64,000 nucleotides of DNA from Anaerolineae bacterium (GTDB lineage Bacteria > Chloroflexota > Anaerolineae > Anaerolineales > UBA4823): NCBI GenBank assembly GCA_003130835.1, contig QEXX01000023.1, positions 16,713 through 80,712 of the forward strand, given 5' to 3'. The translations under genes and the position numbers were made by a program. This document shows positions 1 through 8,569 of the stretch, piece after piece (within the stretch, counting starts at the first letter, position 1; the number at the start of each line of letters is the position of its first letter). The notes beneath the pieces were generated by a model. That model searched no databases. It was not told where the DNA came from and saw nothing but the letters and a program-made list of their open reading frames with translations.

Positions 1-1
1 G

Positions 2-445
2 GCAAAATTGAATTTTACTTGGGAAAGTTTAGACAGCGCGGCTTATAGCCTTGATCGATTGAGAAATTTGGTCTATGAATGGGGGGAACCCGGCACAGTA
101 CACCAAGACTGGGTTGAGCGCTTTCGCGATGAGGTGAACGACGACCTCAATTTGCCTCGAGCGGTGGCGCTGACCTGGGAGCTCACAAAATCGGATCTCT
201 CACCGGCTGATAAAAAAGCTACAATCTTGATTTTTGACCAGGTCTTGGGATTGAGTTTGGGGGATTGGGAACCGAAAGAAGAGGTCATTCCGCCACAAGT
301 GTTAGAGCTGGTGGAAAAACGGCAGCAAGCTCGCCAACAACGTAATTGGCCTGAGGCGGATGCCTTACGTGCTAAAGTGGGCGAGTTAGGTTATGAAATC
401 GAAGATACGCCTCAAGGACCAAAGGTTAAGCGAAAGAAGGGATAA
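2..445 (+). CDS. cysS: Cysteinyl-tRNA synthetase, C-terminal part (5' end outside window)
   Basis: Partial gene. The open frame runs off the left edge (codons GCA-AAA-TTG-AAT at 2-13), so the first visible TTG is internal and not a start. The visible 147 or so residues begin with KLNFTWESL, the conserved stretch after the catalytic core of class I CysRS where the anticodon-binding helical bundle starts, and end with the small DALR-type domain (EADALRAKVGELGYEIEDT). The enzyme charges tRNA-Cys in the cytoplasm. The HIGH and KMSKS motifs lie upstream of the window. Only 3 bp separate its stop from the following cooC, so the two are probably co-transcribed. Family assignment is firm from the NFTWESL and DALR segments. 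Confidence 0.9.
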   Translation, partial: AKLNFTWESLDSAAYSLDRLRNLVYEWGEPGTVHQDWVERFRDEVNDDLNLPRAVALTWELTKSDLSPADKKATILIFDQVLGLSLGDWEPKEEVIPPQVLELVEKRQQARQQRNWPEADALRAKVGELGYEIEDTPQGPKVKRKKG

Positions 446-448
446 AAG

Positions 449-1231
449 ATGAAGATAGCGATCACAGGAAAAGGTGGTGTTGGCAAGACAACCCTAGCTG
501 CTTTATTGGCTCAAGCTTATGCAGATCGCGGAATGCAGGTGTTAGCCGTTGATGCTGACCCGGCGCCTTGTTTGGCAGGCGCGCTTGGCTTTCCTCCGGA
601 GTTGAGGGCGAAATTACATCCGATTAGTGAGATGGACGAATTAATCGAGGAAAGAACGGGTGCCAAACCGGGCAGTATTGGGGGGTTCTTTACCCTAAAT
701 CCGCGTGTGGACGATATTCCCGAACGTTTTAGCGTTGTTCATCGAGGAGTCCGCTTATTAGAGATGGGTTCTGTGGATACCGGTGGAAGCGGTTGTATCT
801 GCCCTGAAAGTGCAATGCTCAAAACTCTTTTTACCCACCTCTTATTTCGCAAAGATGAGATGTTGATCTTAGATATGTATGCTGGTGTTGAACATCTCGG
901 ACGGGCGACCGTGGATTTTGTGGACGCTATGCTCGTTGTGGTAGAACCGACCAGGCGCAGTCTCGGAACGGCTGCCCAAATCAAGAAATTGGCGAATGAT
1001 CTTGGTTTGACTCGCTTATGGTTGGTTGGGAATAAGATAAGAAACGATGAAGAGGAACGTTTCTTGCAGGAGAATACGCCTGGACTGCCGCTTTTGGGCG
1101 TTTTGTATGCCGATTTAGCTGTCCAAGAAGCGGACCGCTTAGGCGTTGCAGTATACGATTATGTCCCACAACTCAAGCAAAAAGCCCACGAGATGGCAGA
1201 AAAACTTTCAGCGGTAGTGCAGAGGGCTTAA
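449..1231 (+). CDS. cooC: CooC-type nickel-insertion ATPase (first copy)
   Basis: A 260-aa MinD/SIMIBI-class P-loop ATPase. It has the deviant Walker A GKGGVGKTT at residues 7-15, the switch segment VDADPAPCL at about 34-42, and a Cys-x-Cys pair (C116, C118) in GGSGCICPES. In characterised CooC a CxC pair holds a metal at the dimer interface. The family drives ATP-dependent nickel insertion into the C-cluster of CO dehydrogenase; relatives mature acetyl-CoA synthase (AcsF). The gene follows cysS by 3 bp and a second paralogue follows it closely, although the CODH/ACS operon is about 18 kb away. Which of the two copies serves CODH and which serves ACS cannot be told from sequence. Confidence 0.88.
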   Translation: MKIAITGKGGVGKTTLAALLAQAYADRGMQVLAVDADPAPCLAGALGFPPELRAKLHPISEMDELIEERTGAKPGSIGGFFTLNPRVDDIPERFSVVHRGVRLLEMGSVDTGGSGCICPESAMLKTLFTHLLFRKDEMLILDMYAGVEHLGRATVDFVDAMLVVVEPTRRSLGTAAQIKKLANDLGLTRLWLVGNKIRNDEEERFLQENTPGLPLLGVLYADLAVQEADRLGVAVYDYVPQLKQKAHEMAEKLSAVVQRA

Positions 1232-1261
1232 CCTTTATTGGTAGAAACGAGGAGTGTTGTT

Positions 1262-2056
1262 ATGACGACGTTTATCGCTTTGGCTGGCAAAGGCGGGGTT
1301 GGGAAAACAACCATCGCTGGCTTAATTATTAAGTACCTTGTTCGTAATCATCTGACTCCAGTACTTGCGATAGATGCCGATCCAAGTAGCAATCTAAACT
1401 TAGTTTTGGGCGTGGAATTAGAATGGACGGTGGGAGATATTCGGGAAGAGATGTTGGAGCAGGTTAAAGAGTCGTTGGCGACCAGTGGAGCAGCAATTGG
1501 CTCGCTGCCGGGGGGAATCACAAAGCGCGAATATTTAGATTATCAAATCCGCTCGGCAATGATCGAAGGCAATGATTTTGACTTGATTGCCATGGGGCGC
1601 TCTGAAGGTCCGGGTTGCTATTGCGCTGTCAATCATAACTTGCGTATGGTCATTGATACCATTAGCAAGAATTACCGCTATGTCGTTATTGATAATGAAG
1701 CAGGAATGGAGCATCTTAGTCGCCGCACCACGCGGGATGTCGATCACTTGATCATTGTCTCGGATCCAAGCTTGCGCGGGTTAATAGCCGCCCAACGCAT
1801 TGCAGAATTTCGGCATGATCTGGACATTCGCATTCATCATGCTTATCTTGTGCTCAATCGAGTGCGGGGAGAAATATCACCCGATTTGCAAGCCTATCTT
1901 GATAAAATGGATATTCCTTTGATCGGTATCTTCCGTGAAGAGACAACCTTGAGCGATTTTGATGCAATGGGGAAGCCACTGATTGAATTAGATGAGACAT
2001 CCCCCTTTTACCTAGAAATCACCCGCGTAATGGAGCAGTTGAGCAGCCGCCAATAG
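1262..2056 (+). CDS. CooC-type nickel-insertion ATPase (second copy)
   Basis: A 264-aa SIMIBI ATPase related to the preceding gene. I chose the ATG at 1262 over the upstream in-frame TTG at 1238 because a GAGGAG-like ribosome binding site lies just before it and the family N-terminus begins directly with MTTFIALAGKGG. Walker A is GKGGVGKTT (residues 9-17), switch I is AIDADPSSN, and the metal-binding pair sits in GPGCYCAVN (C119, C121). It is closer to the classic CooC/AcsF pattern than the first copy. The gap to the upstream cooC is only 30 bp, so they form one operon. The likely role is maturation of CO dehydrogenase or acetyl-CoA synthase nickel sites; the division of labour is inference. 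Confidence 0.88.
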   Translation: MTTFIALAGKGGVGKTTIAGLIIKYLVRNHLTPVLAIDADPSSNLNLVLGVELEWTVGDIREEMLEQVKESLATSGAAIGSLPGGITKREYLDYQIRSAMIEGNDFDLIAMGRSEGPGCYCAVNHNLRMVIDTISKNYRYVVIDNEAGMEHLSRRTTRDVDHLIIVSDPSLRGLIAAQRIAEFRHDLDIRIHHAYLVLNRVRGEISPDLQAYLDKMDIPLIGIFREETTLSDFDAMGKPLIELDETSPFYLEITRVMEQLSSRQ

Positions 2057-2072
2057 GGCCTTTTGCCTATTG
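2051..2072. terminator. Short hairpin between convergent genes
   Basis: CAATAGG (2051-2057) pairs perfectly with CCTATTG (2066-2072) across an 8-nt loop. It overlaps the stop codon of the second cooC and faces the convergent gene ending at 2109. There is no clear U-tract, so a termination role is only possible. Confidence 0.35.
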
Positions 2073-2108
2073 ACGGCCTGTCCTGATCCTTGAACTAGCC
2101 GTCGCAAC

Positions 2109-3386
2109 CTATTCGTAATAATGAAGGTTTTTGGCTGCAATGACTGCGATTCCGTTTTCGGTTAAAGCCTGTGCCGTGCGGTTGGTGGCGTCAAATTTGT
2201 CCAAAAAGTTCAGTAGTAAATGATCCCAATCGCCGCTGGAAATGATCTCGGCTTTATCTCGGAAATAATCTAGGATATCCGAGGGGTGTTCTCGATTGAT
2301 TTCTACTTCAGGATCGCCACCTTCATGTTTTGCGCTGATGTTTTTGACCTTTTTGGCTAGTTCAATCAGTTCTGCACGACGATTGTAGGGCTGACGTACA
2401 ATGCTTTTCCATGTTTCGGTGATGTGGTGTTCAAAGCGGACCAAATCTTCGAAGTTCAGCATCTTGCGGATTTGAGCCGTTAGCTCGATGGTTTGATTGT
2501 TGACCGAGTTACTCCAGTTGAAACCAACCAATGGCGTGCTTCCATCTGCCCGCGAGAAGAGCTTAGCTCCAATCAGTGTCCATAGGGCAGCATACGGATT
2601 ATCGTTTCCAACAAAGACCGAGATTTTAAATTCAATATCGACCCCAAGACGATGTAAGAGGTAACCTAGCAGGATTGTACCGGAATTCAGGTTTAGAACC
2701 TGCCGTATCCCGTATGTCGTGTAATAGTATAGATACTCATCGACCCACTTCAGTGCATATTCATTTGGCTGACCAACGCCCCCAAAGTAACCGGTAATGG
2801 TTTCAGGACCGCCGAGATGAATATTTGAACCATCGGTTCCTTTCGTATCCAGTGATTCTACATAGCTGGCGCCGATAATTTGCATAGCGGCTGCCATTGC
2901 AACGAGGTCGCCATCTTCCTCCTGCTCCTTCATTTTCCGAACCCGAATGAAGCGTCCAGGCATGAGCGATCTTTCTTCAAGCGCCTTTTTGGCAATTGAA
3001 ATGACCCAAGGGAAATATTGCGTAGCGCTAATCTCTAAAGTGACTGCAAAATCCTCCGCAAAGTTAACCTGGTCTGCACGGTCACCAAGCAACTTACGGC
3101 AATACTCCTTGATGCTAATGAAAGCCCTTTGATCCCGCTGTTCTTGTAGCCAGCGTAGGTCTTCAAGATACTGGGGACATTTCTGGCGGACAAGATCGAT
3201 AAGATGGGGTAGGGCAGCAGCTTCTTTGGCTCTTTGATTAATCTGATCTGGCCCACCATATTTCTTGACAACATCGAGAAATTGTTGAATGATTTCTGTT
3301 TTGGGGTCTAGTAGGACAGCATTGATTGCTTCAAGCTGATTGGCCTCAATTCTTAATCTGTGGCGAATATCTTCGGTCATTTGCAA
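2109..3386 (-). CDS. Conserved-looking protein of unknown function, 425 aa
   Basis: I do not recognise this family. The 425-aa product has no signal peptide or clear membrane segment. The N-terminal third is helical and charged. The middle is rich in glycine and aromatic residues (GYFGGVGQPNEYALKW, DEYLYYYTTYGIRQVLNLNSG), followed by an alpha/beta-like stretch (GVDIEFKISVFVGNDNPYAAL, GFNWSNSVNNQTIEL). A basic, acid-flanked C-terminal part follows. The pattern would suit a soluble enzyme, perhaps a barrel, but that is impression only. The ATG at 3386 is preceded by a plausible AGGGAG ribosome binding site. It is convergent with the cooC pair and downstream of a thiolase and a small membrane peptide on the same strand, about 220 bp from the latter. 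Confidence 0.75.
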   Translation of the reverse strand: MQMTEDIRHRLRIEANQLEAINAVLLDPKTEIIQQFLDVVKKYGGPDQINQRAKEAAALPHLIDLVRQKCPQYLEDLRWLQEQRDQRAFISIKEYCRKLLGDRADQVNFAEDFAVTLEISATQYFPWVISIAKKALEERSLMPGRFIRVRKMKEQEEDGDLVAMAAAMQIIGASYVESLDTKGTDGSNIHLGGPETITGYFGGVGQPNEYALKWVDEYLYYYTTYGIRQVLNLNSGTILLGYLLHRLGVDIEFKISVFVGNDNPYAALWTLIGAKLFSRADGSTPLVGFNWSNSVNNQTIELTAQIRKMLNFEDLVRFEHHITETWKSIVRQPYNRRAELIELAKKVKNISAKHEGGDPEVEINREHPSDILDYFRDKAEIISSGDWDHLLLNFLDKFDATNRTAQALTENGIAVIAAKNLHYYE

Positions 3387-3603
3387 CTCCCTTCTATTCT
3401 AAATAAACTCTGCGGATGGATTGAGGATGGATGGCATTCTGTGGAAGGCAAGATGTTTCTGGGTTTTGACGAAGGTTTACCTCCTCATAACCAAAGGGTT
3501 CAGATGTCAAAATTTTTGTTGAAAATGCATTAATTTTATTGTAACTTCAATTGGGATTAGGATATTGGGAAATCGATGTTGGTGGACAAGGCACTTTTCC
3601 CCT

Positions 3604-3750
3604 CTAGAAGTTTGCCTTATTCATCCACACACCAACGATGATAACGAAGACCGTCAGAACTCCTAAGCTGATGATCATGTTGATGCTCGTAGGATTAGGA
3701 GGGGTATATTCCAGAAGAGGCGTTGCTGTAGCTTGAAGTTGAGGGAACAT
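3604..3750 (-). CDS. 48-aa single-pass membrane peptide
   Basis: A short open frame from ATG at 3750 to TAG at 3604 encodes 48 residues. There is a polar Pro/Thr-rich N-terminus (about 1-22, with LEYTPPNPTS), one hydrophobic helix (about 25-43, MIISLGVLTVFVIIVGVW) and a short KANF tail. It starts 7 bp after the stop codon of the thiolase gene, so translational coupling is plausible. The ribosome binding site is weak. The clean membrane helix with a basic C-terminal end suggests a real small membrane protein. No function can be assigned. Confidence 0.55.
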   Translation of the reverse strand: MFPQLQATATPLLEYTPPNPTSINMIISLGVLTVFVIIVGVWMNKANF

Positions 3751-3757
3751 CTTTTTT

Positions 3758-4912
3758 TTACTCTTTTACTAGGATATGGGTGATGATATTTGAGCCGCTT
3801 CCGCCAATATTTTGAGTCATGCCAATTTTGGCATCCGCTACTTGATTCTCACCCGCCATGCCGCGCAATTGTAAAACAGCTTCAACAATCTGATAAACCC
3901 CGGTTGCACCAACCGGGTGTCCGCGAGCTTTTAACCCTCCCATGGTCGTGATGGGGAGCTTACCCGTCAGGGTAATTTGCCCGTCTAGGGCAAGACGGGG
4001 CCCATTGCCGCGCTCAGCAAAGCCACATGCTTCTAGGGATAATGCAGACATGATCGAGAATGCATCATGAAGCTCAAAGAAATCAATATCTTTTGGCTCT
4101 ACGCCGGCTTGAGAATAGGCTTTTTGGGCTGAAATTTCAGCAGCTTTTAGCCATAAGGGGTCTTTACGATCATGAATGGCTATGCTGTCGGTAGCTGCGG
4201 CTGAACCAGCAATGCGGATGATGGGGCGGCCGTTCTTATGTAAAGTCTCTTTTGGCACAATCAAGACTGCTGCAGCTCCGTCTCCGGTCGGTGAAGCATC
4301 AAGTAAATTGATCGGGTAAGCGATCATCTTTGCCTTGGCATAATCTTGCTCATCAATTTCTTCTTGAAGTCGAGCATAAGGATTGGATAGGGCATTATGG
4401 TGAGCATTGATCGAAAATGGGGCAAAATGGTTGTGCTGCCAACCATACTCGTACATATACCTCTGCATAATCAAGGCATTTAGAGCAACGAAGCTGACCC
4501 CATGAGCAACCTCGTAATCGGCATCAGCGGCGGTTGCCAAAGCTGCGGTGATCTCGGTGCCCTTGGCTTCAGTCATTTTTTCAACGCCGACGGCAATTGC
4601 TGAATCGACAAAACCAGAGGCAACAGCAATGACGGCTTGCCGTACAGCCGCAGCACCGGAACTGCAGGCTGCTTCGATTTTTACCGCTTCAGTGTGACGC
4701 AGCCCAGCCCAATCTGCAATCAGGGTTCCCAAGTTTTCTTGCTGGCTGATCAAGCCGGAGAGCATATTCCCAACATAGAGGGCATCAACGCTTTCACGTT
4801 GTGCATCTTGTAAAGCGAGCAAAACCGCTTCTGCAGCTAGATCGCGCAGAGATTTGTCCCAATGTTCATCGACTGGCGTCATTCCGATTCCAAGAATGGC
4901 TACTTCACGCAT
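3758..4912 (-). CDS. Thiolase-family protein (SCP-x / archaeal acetyl-CoA acetyltransferase type)
   Basis: A 384-aa thiolase-fold protein. The nucleophilic cysteine is C83 in EAACSSGAAAV. The His motifs of the active site appear as ELHDAFSIM and GHPVGATG, and the C-terminal motif is NIGGSGSN rather than the CGG of degradative thiolases. This is the pattern of the SCP2/sterol-carrier-like thiolases common in archaea and anaerobic bacteria, where they condense acetyl-CoA units or act in lipid or mevalonate-type metabolism. No HMG-CoA synthase or DUF35 partner is adjacent, so the substrate is open. The gene is followed by the 48-aa membrane peptide. Confidence 0.85.
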   Translation of the reverse strand: MREVAILGIGMTPVDEHWDKSLRDLAAEAVLLALQDAQRESVDALYVGNMLSGLISQQENLGTLIADWAGLRHTEAVKIEAACSSGAAAVRQAVIAVASGFVDSAIAVGVEKMTEAKGTEITAALATAADADYEVAHGVSFVALNALIMQRYMYEYGWQHNHFAPFSINAHHNALSNPYARLQEEIDEQDYAKAKMIAYPINLLDASPTGDGAAAVLIVPKETLHKNGRPIIRIAGSAAATDSIAIHDRKDPLWLKAAEISAQKAYSQAGVEPKDIDFFELHDAFSIMSALSLEACGFAERGNGPRLALDGQITLTGKLPITTMGGLKARGHPVGATGVYQIVEAVLQLRGMAGENQVADAKIGMTQNIGGSGSNIITHILVKE

Positions 4913-5052
4913 AATGATCCCTCGAAAAATGTTGATACAACGTTTATTTCTTGCTATCTATTGTACGTTTTAGAACTATCAATAGCTATCAAGTCAGAAA
5001 TGTATGGATAGCTGAGTGAATTTATCTTTTAGAAATTTTCCATAAGGAAAAA

Positions 5053-6345
5053 TTACTGGTTGACGAAATAACTTTTGCAGGCTTGGTCAAGCAGTTCGGG
5101 AGTCATAGCTGGTGGAATCCCCTCATAATCACAAATGGCTTTTATGGTGCGCAACAAATCGCGTGGATGGACTGCTTGCATACTCCGACCCGATTGTTTA
5201 TACCATTTATTCACTAGGTACACAAACGCATCTTTGTTAAAAGGAATGTTGTGATTTTTGCATTCAAGCAAAAAGATCTGGGCAAACATTTTTTCATCCG
5301 GTGATGATAGTTCCACCTTGATCTGAATGCGGCGTAAGAAGGCATCATCCATTAATTCATAGGGAGCAAGATTGGTGCTGAAAACCAATAAGAGCTTAAA
5401 GGGCACAACGATGGTTTGTCCGCTGAGCAAGCGTAAAAAGTCAACTTGATTTTCTAATGGGACGATCCAGCGGTTCAGCAGATCACCCGGTCGAACCTGC
5501 TGCCGACCAAAATCATCAATCAGGAACATCCCGCCATTTGCCTTGAGCTGAAGGGGGGCTTCGTAAATCTTCGCAATCGGGTCATAGCGCAAATCTAAGG
5601 CGTCCATTTTTAGCTCACCCCCCACCATCACCGTTGGGCGATAAAATAGCCCCCAGCGCCCATCGACTCGTCCAAATTCGGCGGTTCGTTTGGAATCGGT
5701 TTTTACAGGGTGATGAACAAGGCGATCGTGAATTTGAATAATATGCCCTCCGGCGGTAATCGCATATGGAATCCAGATTGGATCGGTGCCGGAGATGAGT
5801 CGGGAAATAGCCTGAGCGACAGTGGTTTTACCATTGCCAGGTGGCCCGTATAAGAACAGGGAGGAGCCAGAGTTGATTGCGGGTCCGATCCGCCGGTGAA
5901 AATCATCCGGCAAAATTAATCCGCGGATGGCTTCTTTGACTTGTGCAGCTTGTACTCGCTTGCGTTGTTGGGTTTGTAACTCTATACCTTGATTATAAGC
6001 GGGGATCGAGACCGGCGCGGGACCGATGTATTGACTGCGCTCAAATGCCCCCCGAGCACGTTCTTCACCGGCTTCTGTGAGCGTATAGATATAACCGAGC
6101 CGACCTAATTCACCAATTGCTTTGGCAACTTCTACCAAGTGTTCTTTTTGCATCCAAGCTAAAATTTCGTCGATGATGCGATTTGATATTTTTAAAACCT
6201 CGACGAAACGCGCAAGGGCTACGTTGCCCTCATTAAACAACAATCGGAAAATAATGTCCAAGATGATACTTTGAGGAATTTTCAAATCCTCAATTTGATT
6301 GGGTTCGGCAAGTATATCTCTTAGGGTTGCTTGGTTTTCACTCAT
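5053..6345 (-). CDS. AAA-family ATPase with N-terminal helical/winged-helix-like region
   Basis: A 430-aa protein. Residues 1-100 look like a helical, winged-helix-type region (RIIDEILAWMQKEHLVEV, LGYIYTLTEAGEERA). An ATPase core follows with Walker A GPPGNGKTT (167-175), Walker B MFLIDDFGRQ and a sensor-1 VFSTNLAP followed by DDAFLRRI, the usual AAA arrangement. The C-terminal helical part contains HPRDLLRTIKAI. Such proteins are found widely but are not functionally defined; a MoxR-like or chaperone-type role is only inference. It lies 21 bp downstream of a GNAT-like gene and probably shares its transcript. Confidence 0.8.
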   Translation of the reverse strand: MSENQATLRDILAEPNQIEDLKIPQSIILDIIFRLLFNEGNVALARFVEVLKISNRIIDEILAWMQKEHLVEVAKAIGELGRLGYIYTLTEAGEERARGAFERSQYIGPAPVSIPAYNQGIELQTQQRKRVQAAQVKEAIRGLILPDDFHRRIGPAINSGSSLFLYGPPGNGKTTVAQAISRLISGTDPIWIPYAITAGGHIIQIHDRLVHHPVKTDSKRTAEFGRVDGRWGLFYRPTVMVGGELKMDALDLRYDPIAKIYEAPLQLKANGGMFLIDDFGRQQVRPGDLLNRWIVPLENQVDFLRLLSGQTIVVPFKLLLVFSTNLAPYELMDDAFLRRIQIKVELSSPDEKMFAQIFLLECKNHNIPFNKDAFVYLVNKWYKQSGRSMQAVHPRDLLRTIKAICDYEGIPPAMTPELLDQACKSYFVNQ

Positions 6346-6366
6346 GCGTCAAGAAATCTAAAATGC

Positions 6367-7494
6367 TTAAATAAACTTAGCGTAGACACGATGATTTTTA
6401 TAAGGTTTCCCGCCGACATTTTCGAGGTCTCGGCGCATTTGCACGGCTGTTTCAGCAACCTGCGTCAAGTCAGCGTGTTTAAATTGGTAGTTCCGTACCG
6501 TTTTTTCCATTTCGGAATATAGCAAGGCATTGCCGCCTCGACCATGAAACTCCGGTAGAATCCCTGCTCCATTGAGAGCAATCCATTGGGTACGTCGCAT
6601 TTCAAGGAGAATATCAAGAATGGAGATTGGATTAATTCTGCCTTTGGCGCGCTGCATTGCTGCCGAGATGTCCGGAAAGCCAAAGAGGAAGCCAACGGCA
6701 TCCTCTTTATGGGTAATGACCTTGATCAATTTCGGGTCTGCATAGGGAATGATGTTATCCAGTACAAATTGAATCTCTTCTTCGGTCAGGGGATAATATT
6801 CCCAATTATTGACGAAAGCGTTATTGTAAGCTTTACCAATTTTTTTTGCCCATTGGCGCAATTGAGAACGATTTTGAAAGGATAAAACATTCAATGTTCC
6901 ACGTTCTTGGACACGTTGAGCAATGTGATGAACGCGTTCCGGCAGGCGGAAGGTCTCAGCAGACAAATAGCAGGAGACAAAGTCAACCTCTTTGGTAAAT
7001 CCTTGAGCTTCAATCAGGTCTTTATAGTAGGGATAGTTGTAATTCATCATCATCATCATTTGACGGTGCTCAAATCCCTCGACAAGGATACCATACCCAT
7101 CTAGAGGCCCCATTCCTTTGGGACCTACTATTCGATTTAAGTTACGGGCTTTTGCCCATTCAAAAGCACGGCTAAAGAGCGCTTGAGCAACTTCAAGATC
7201 GTTTATGCAGTCGAAGAAATAGAATTGCGCATCCCGTTTTTGATGATATTGGTTAAAGTGACGATTTTCAAGGACTGCAATACGTCCTACGTCTTGGCCA
7301 TCTCTTCGGGCAATAAAAAATTCGGCAATTGAATGGCGATAAAAAGGGTGCTTTTTTTTATTTAGATAGAGTTTTGAATCATTGAGAAACGGTGGTACCC
7401 ACTGAGGCACATTCTGATAAAGACGAAAGGGGATAGCGATAAAACGATGGACGTCTTTTGGATTCGATGGGTCTAGGTGGTCAATTTGAATCAT
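6367..7494 (-). CDS. GNAT-like acyltransferase-fold protein (YghO-like)
   Basis: A 375-aa protein whose N-terminal region (VHRFIAIPFRLYQNVPQWVPP) and following FFIARRDGQDVGRIAVLEN segment match the N-terminal pattern of GNAT-related proteins of the YghO type. The C-terminal half has a second GNAT-like acceptor region (GAGILPEFHGRGGNALLYSEM), where GRGGNALL resembles the acetyl-CoA pyrophosphate-binding loop. A run of five methionines occurs at about residue 145 (HRQMMMMMNYN). It sits between an aldo/keto reductase and the AAA ATPase on the same strand. The substrate is unknown. Confidence 0.7.
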   Translation of the reverse strand: MIQIDHLDPSNPKDVHRFIAIPFRLYQNVPQWVPPFLNDSKLYLNKKKHPFYRHSIAEFFIARRDGQDVGRIAVLENRHFNQYHQKRDAQFYFFDCINDLEVAQALFSRAFEWAKARNLNRIVGPKGMGPLDGYGILVEGFEHRQMMMMMNYNYPYYKDLIEAQGFTKEVDFVSCYLSAETFRLPERVHHIAQRVQERGTLNVLSFQNRSQLRQWAKKIGKAYNNAFVNNWEYYPLTEEEIQFVLDNIIPYADPKLIKVITHKEDAVGFLFGFPDISAAMQRAKGRINPISILDILLEMRRTQWIALNGAGILPEFHGRGGNALLYSEMEKTVRNYQFKHADLTQVAETAVQMRRDLENVGGKPYKNHRVYAKFI

Positions 7495-7587
7495 TCGGCA
7501 TCCCTTTATGAAAGCTAGGATACCTCTATTTTACCTGTATTGTTAGAAAGATTGTTTAAGACATAAATCGAAAATCGAACGTCGAAC

Positions 7588-8526
7588 TCAGGGCGTCAGT
7601 TGGTCACTGAGGGTATCCAAAGCCAAAATGTCTGCTTCGGAAAGTCGCCAATTAAGAGCGCCGGCGTTCTCCTCAGCTTGTTTTCGGTTCTTTGCCCCTG
7701 GAATGGGAATAGCACCCTTACACATCACCCAGTTGAGGGCAACTTGGGTAGCGGTTTTATTACCATAAGAAGCCCCAATTTCTTGGAGCTTATCCTGGAG
7801 TGGCTTTATTTTGCGCAGAAATTGAGGGGAGTATAGAAACCGGCGTGCGCCGGGAGGTGGGTTTTGTTCATTATATTTCCCGCTTAGCATACCTTGACCG
7901 ATGGGGCTATAGGCGATAATTTTGATGTTCCGTTCTTGACAGGCTTGCAAGACACCGTTTTTCTCAATCTTACGGTTGATCAGACTATAAGGAACTTGGT
8001 TCGAAGTAAGCGGGACACCTCGTTTGGCAAGAACATCATGGGCGCGCCGCACTTGATCAGCGTTATAGTTTGAGACGCCTAGGGCTTCAATGAGACCTTC
8101 TTCGTAGGCATCCGCCAGGCAATTTACCCATTTTTCGATCGGCATTGGAGGGAAAGGCCAGTGAATTTGATATAAATGTACCCGTTTCAATTTCAACCGA
8201 TTTAAGCTGTTCGATAAGGCTTTGCGGAAATCAACTGATCGCCAGCGCCAAGGGTAGGGAAAAAACTTGGTAGCGATAACGGGAGCGACCTTTGCCTCTT
8301 CGATGAGAGAGGCGAGAATCTTCTCAGACATGCCGTTGCCATATACTTCAGCTGTATCAAAGAAGTTAATGCCCAGGGCAATGGTCGATTGAAAGGCTTG
8401 GCGAAGATCGTTTAGTGCATAATCTGAGCCATACCCCCAAAAGCGACGATCTCCCCATGCCCAAGTACCAATCCCCAGAGCAGAGATTTTCATAGAAATT
8501 GTTCCGAGTTGCGTATAGTCTTCCAT
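7588..8526 (-). CDS. Aldo/keto reductase
   Basis: A 312-aa AKR-family (beta/alpha)8 oxidoreductase using NAD(P)H. The catalytic Asp/Tyr segment is FFDTAEVYGNG, the Lys is in VIATKFFPYP and the His in YQIHWPFPP. The cofactor end is present as AIPIPGAKNRKQAEENAGAL. The length is normal. A YajO/Tas-like subfamily is likely, but the substrate cannot be stated. The gene starts 43 bp downstream of the epimerase-like gene and probably belongs to the same transcript. Confidence 0.88.
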   Translation of the reverse strand: MEDYTQLGTISMKISALGIGTWAWGDRRFWGYGSDYALNDLRQAFQSTIALGINFFDTAEVYGNGMSEKILASLIEEAKVAPVIATKFFPYPWRWRSVDFRKALSNSLNRLKLKRVHLYQIHWPFPPMPIEKWVNCLADAYEEGLIEALGVSNYNADQVRRAHDVLAKRGVPLTSNQVPYSLINRKIEKNGVLQACQERNIKIIAYSPIGQGMLSGKYNEQNPPPGARRFLYSPQFLRKIKPLQDKLQEIGASYGNKTATQVALNWVMCKGAIPIPGAKNRKQAEENAGALNWRLSEADILALDTLSDQLTP

Positions 8527-8569
8527 TGTGTCATTCCTCTAAGCTAAAATCCTGCCATATCGATTGAAA

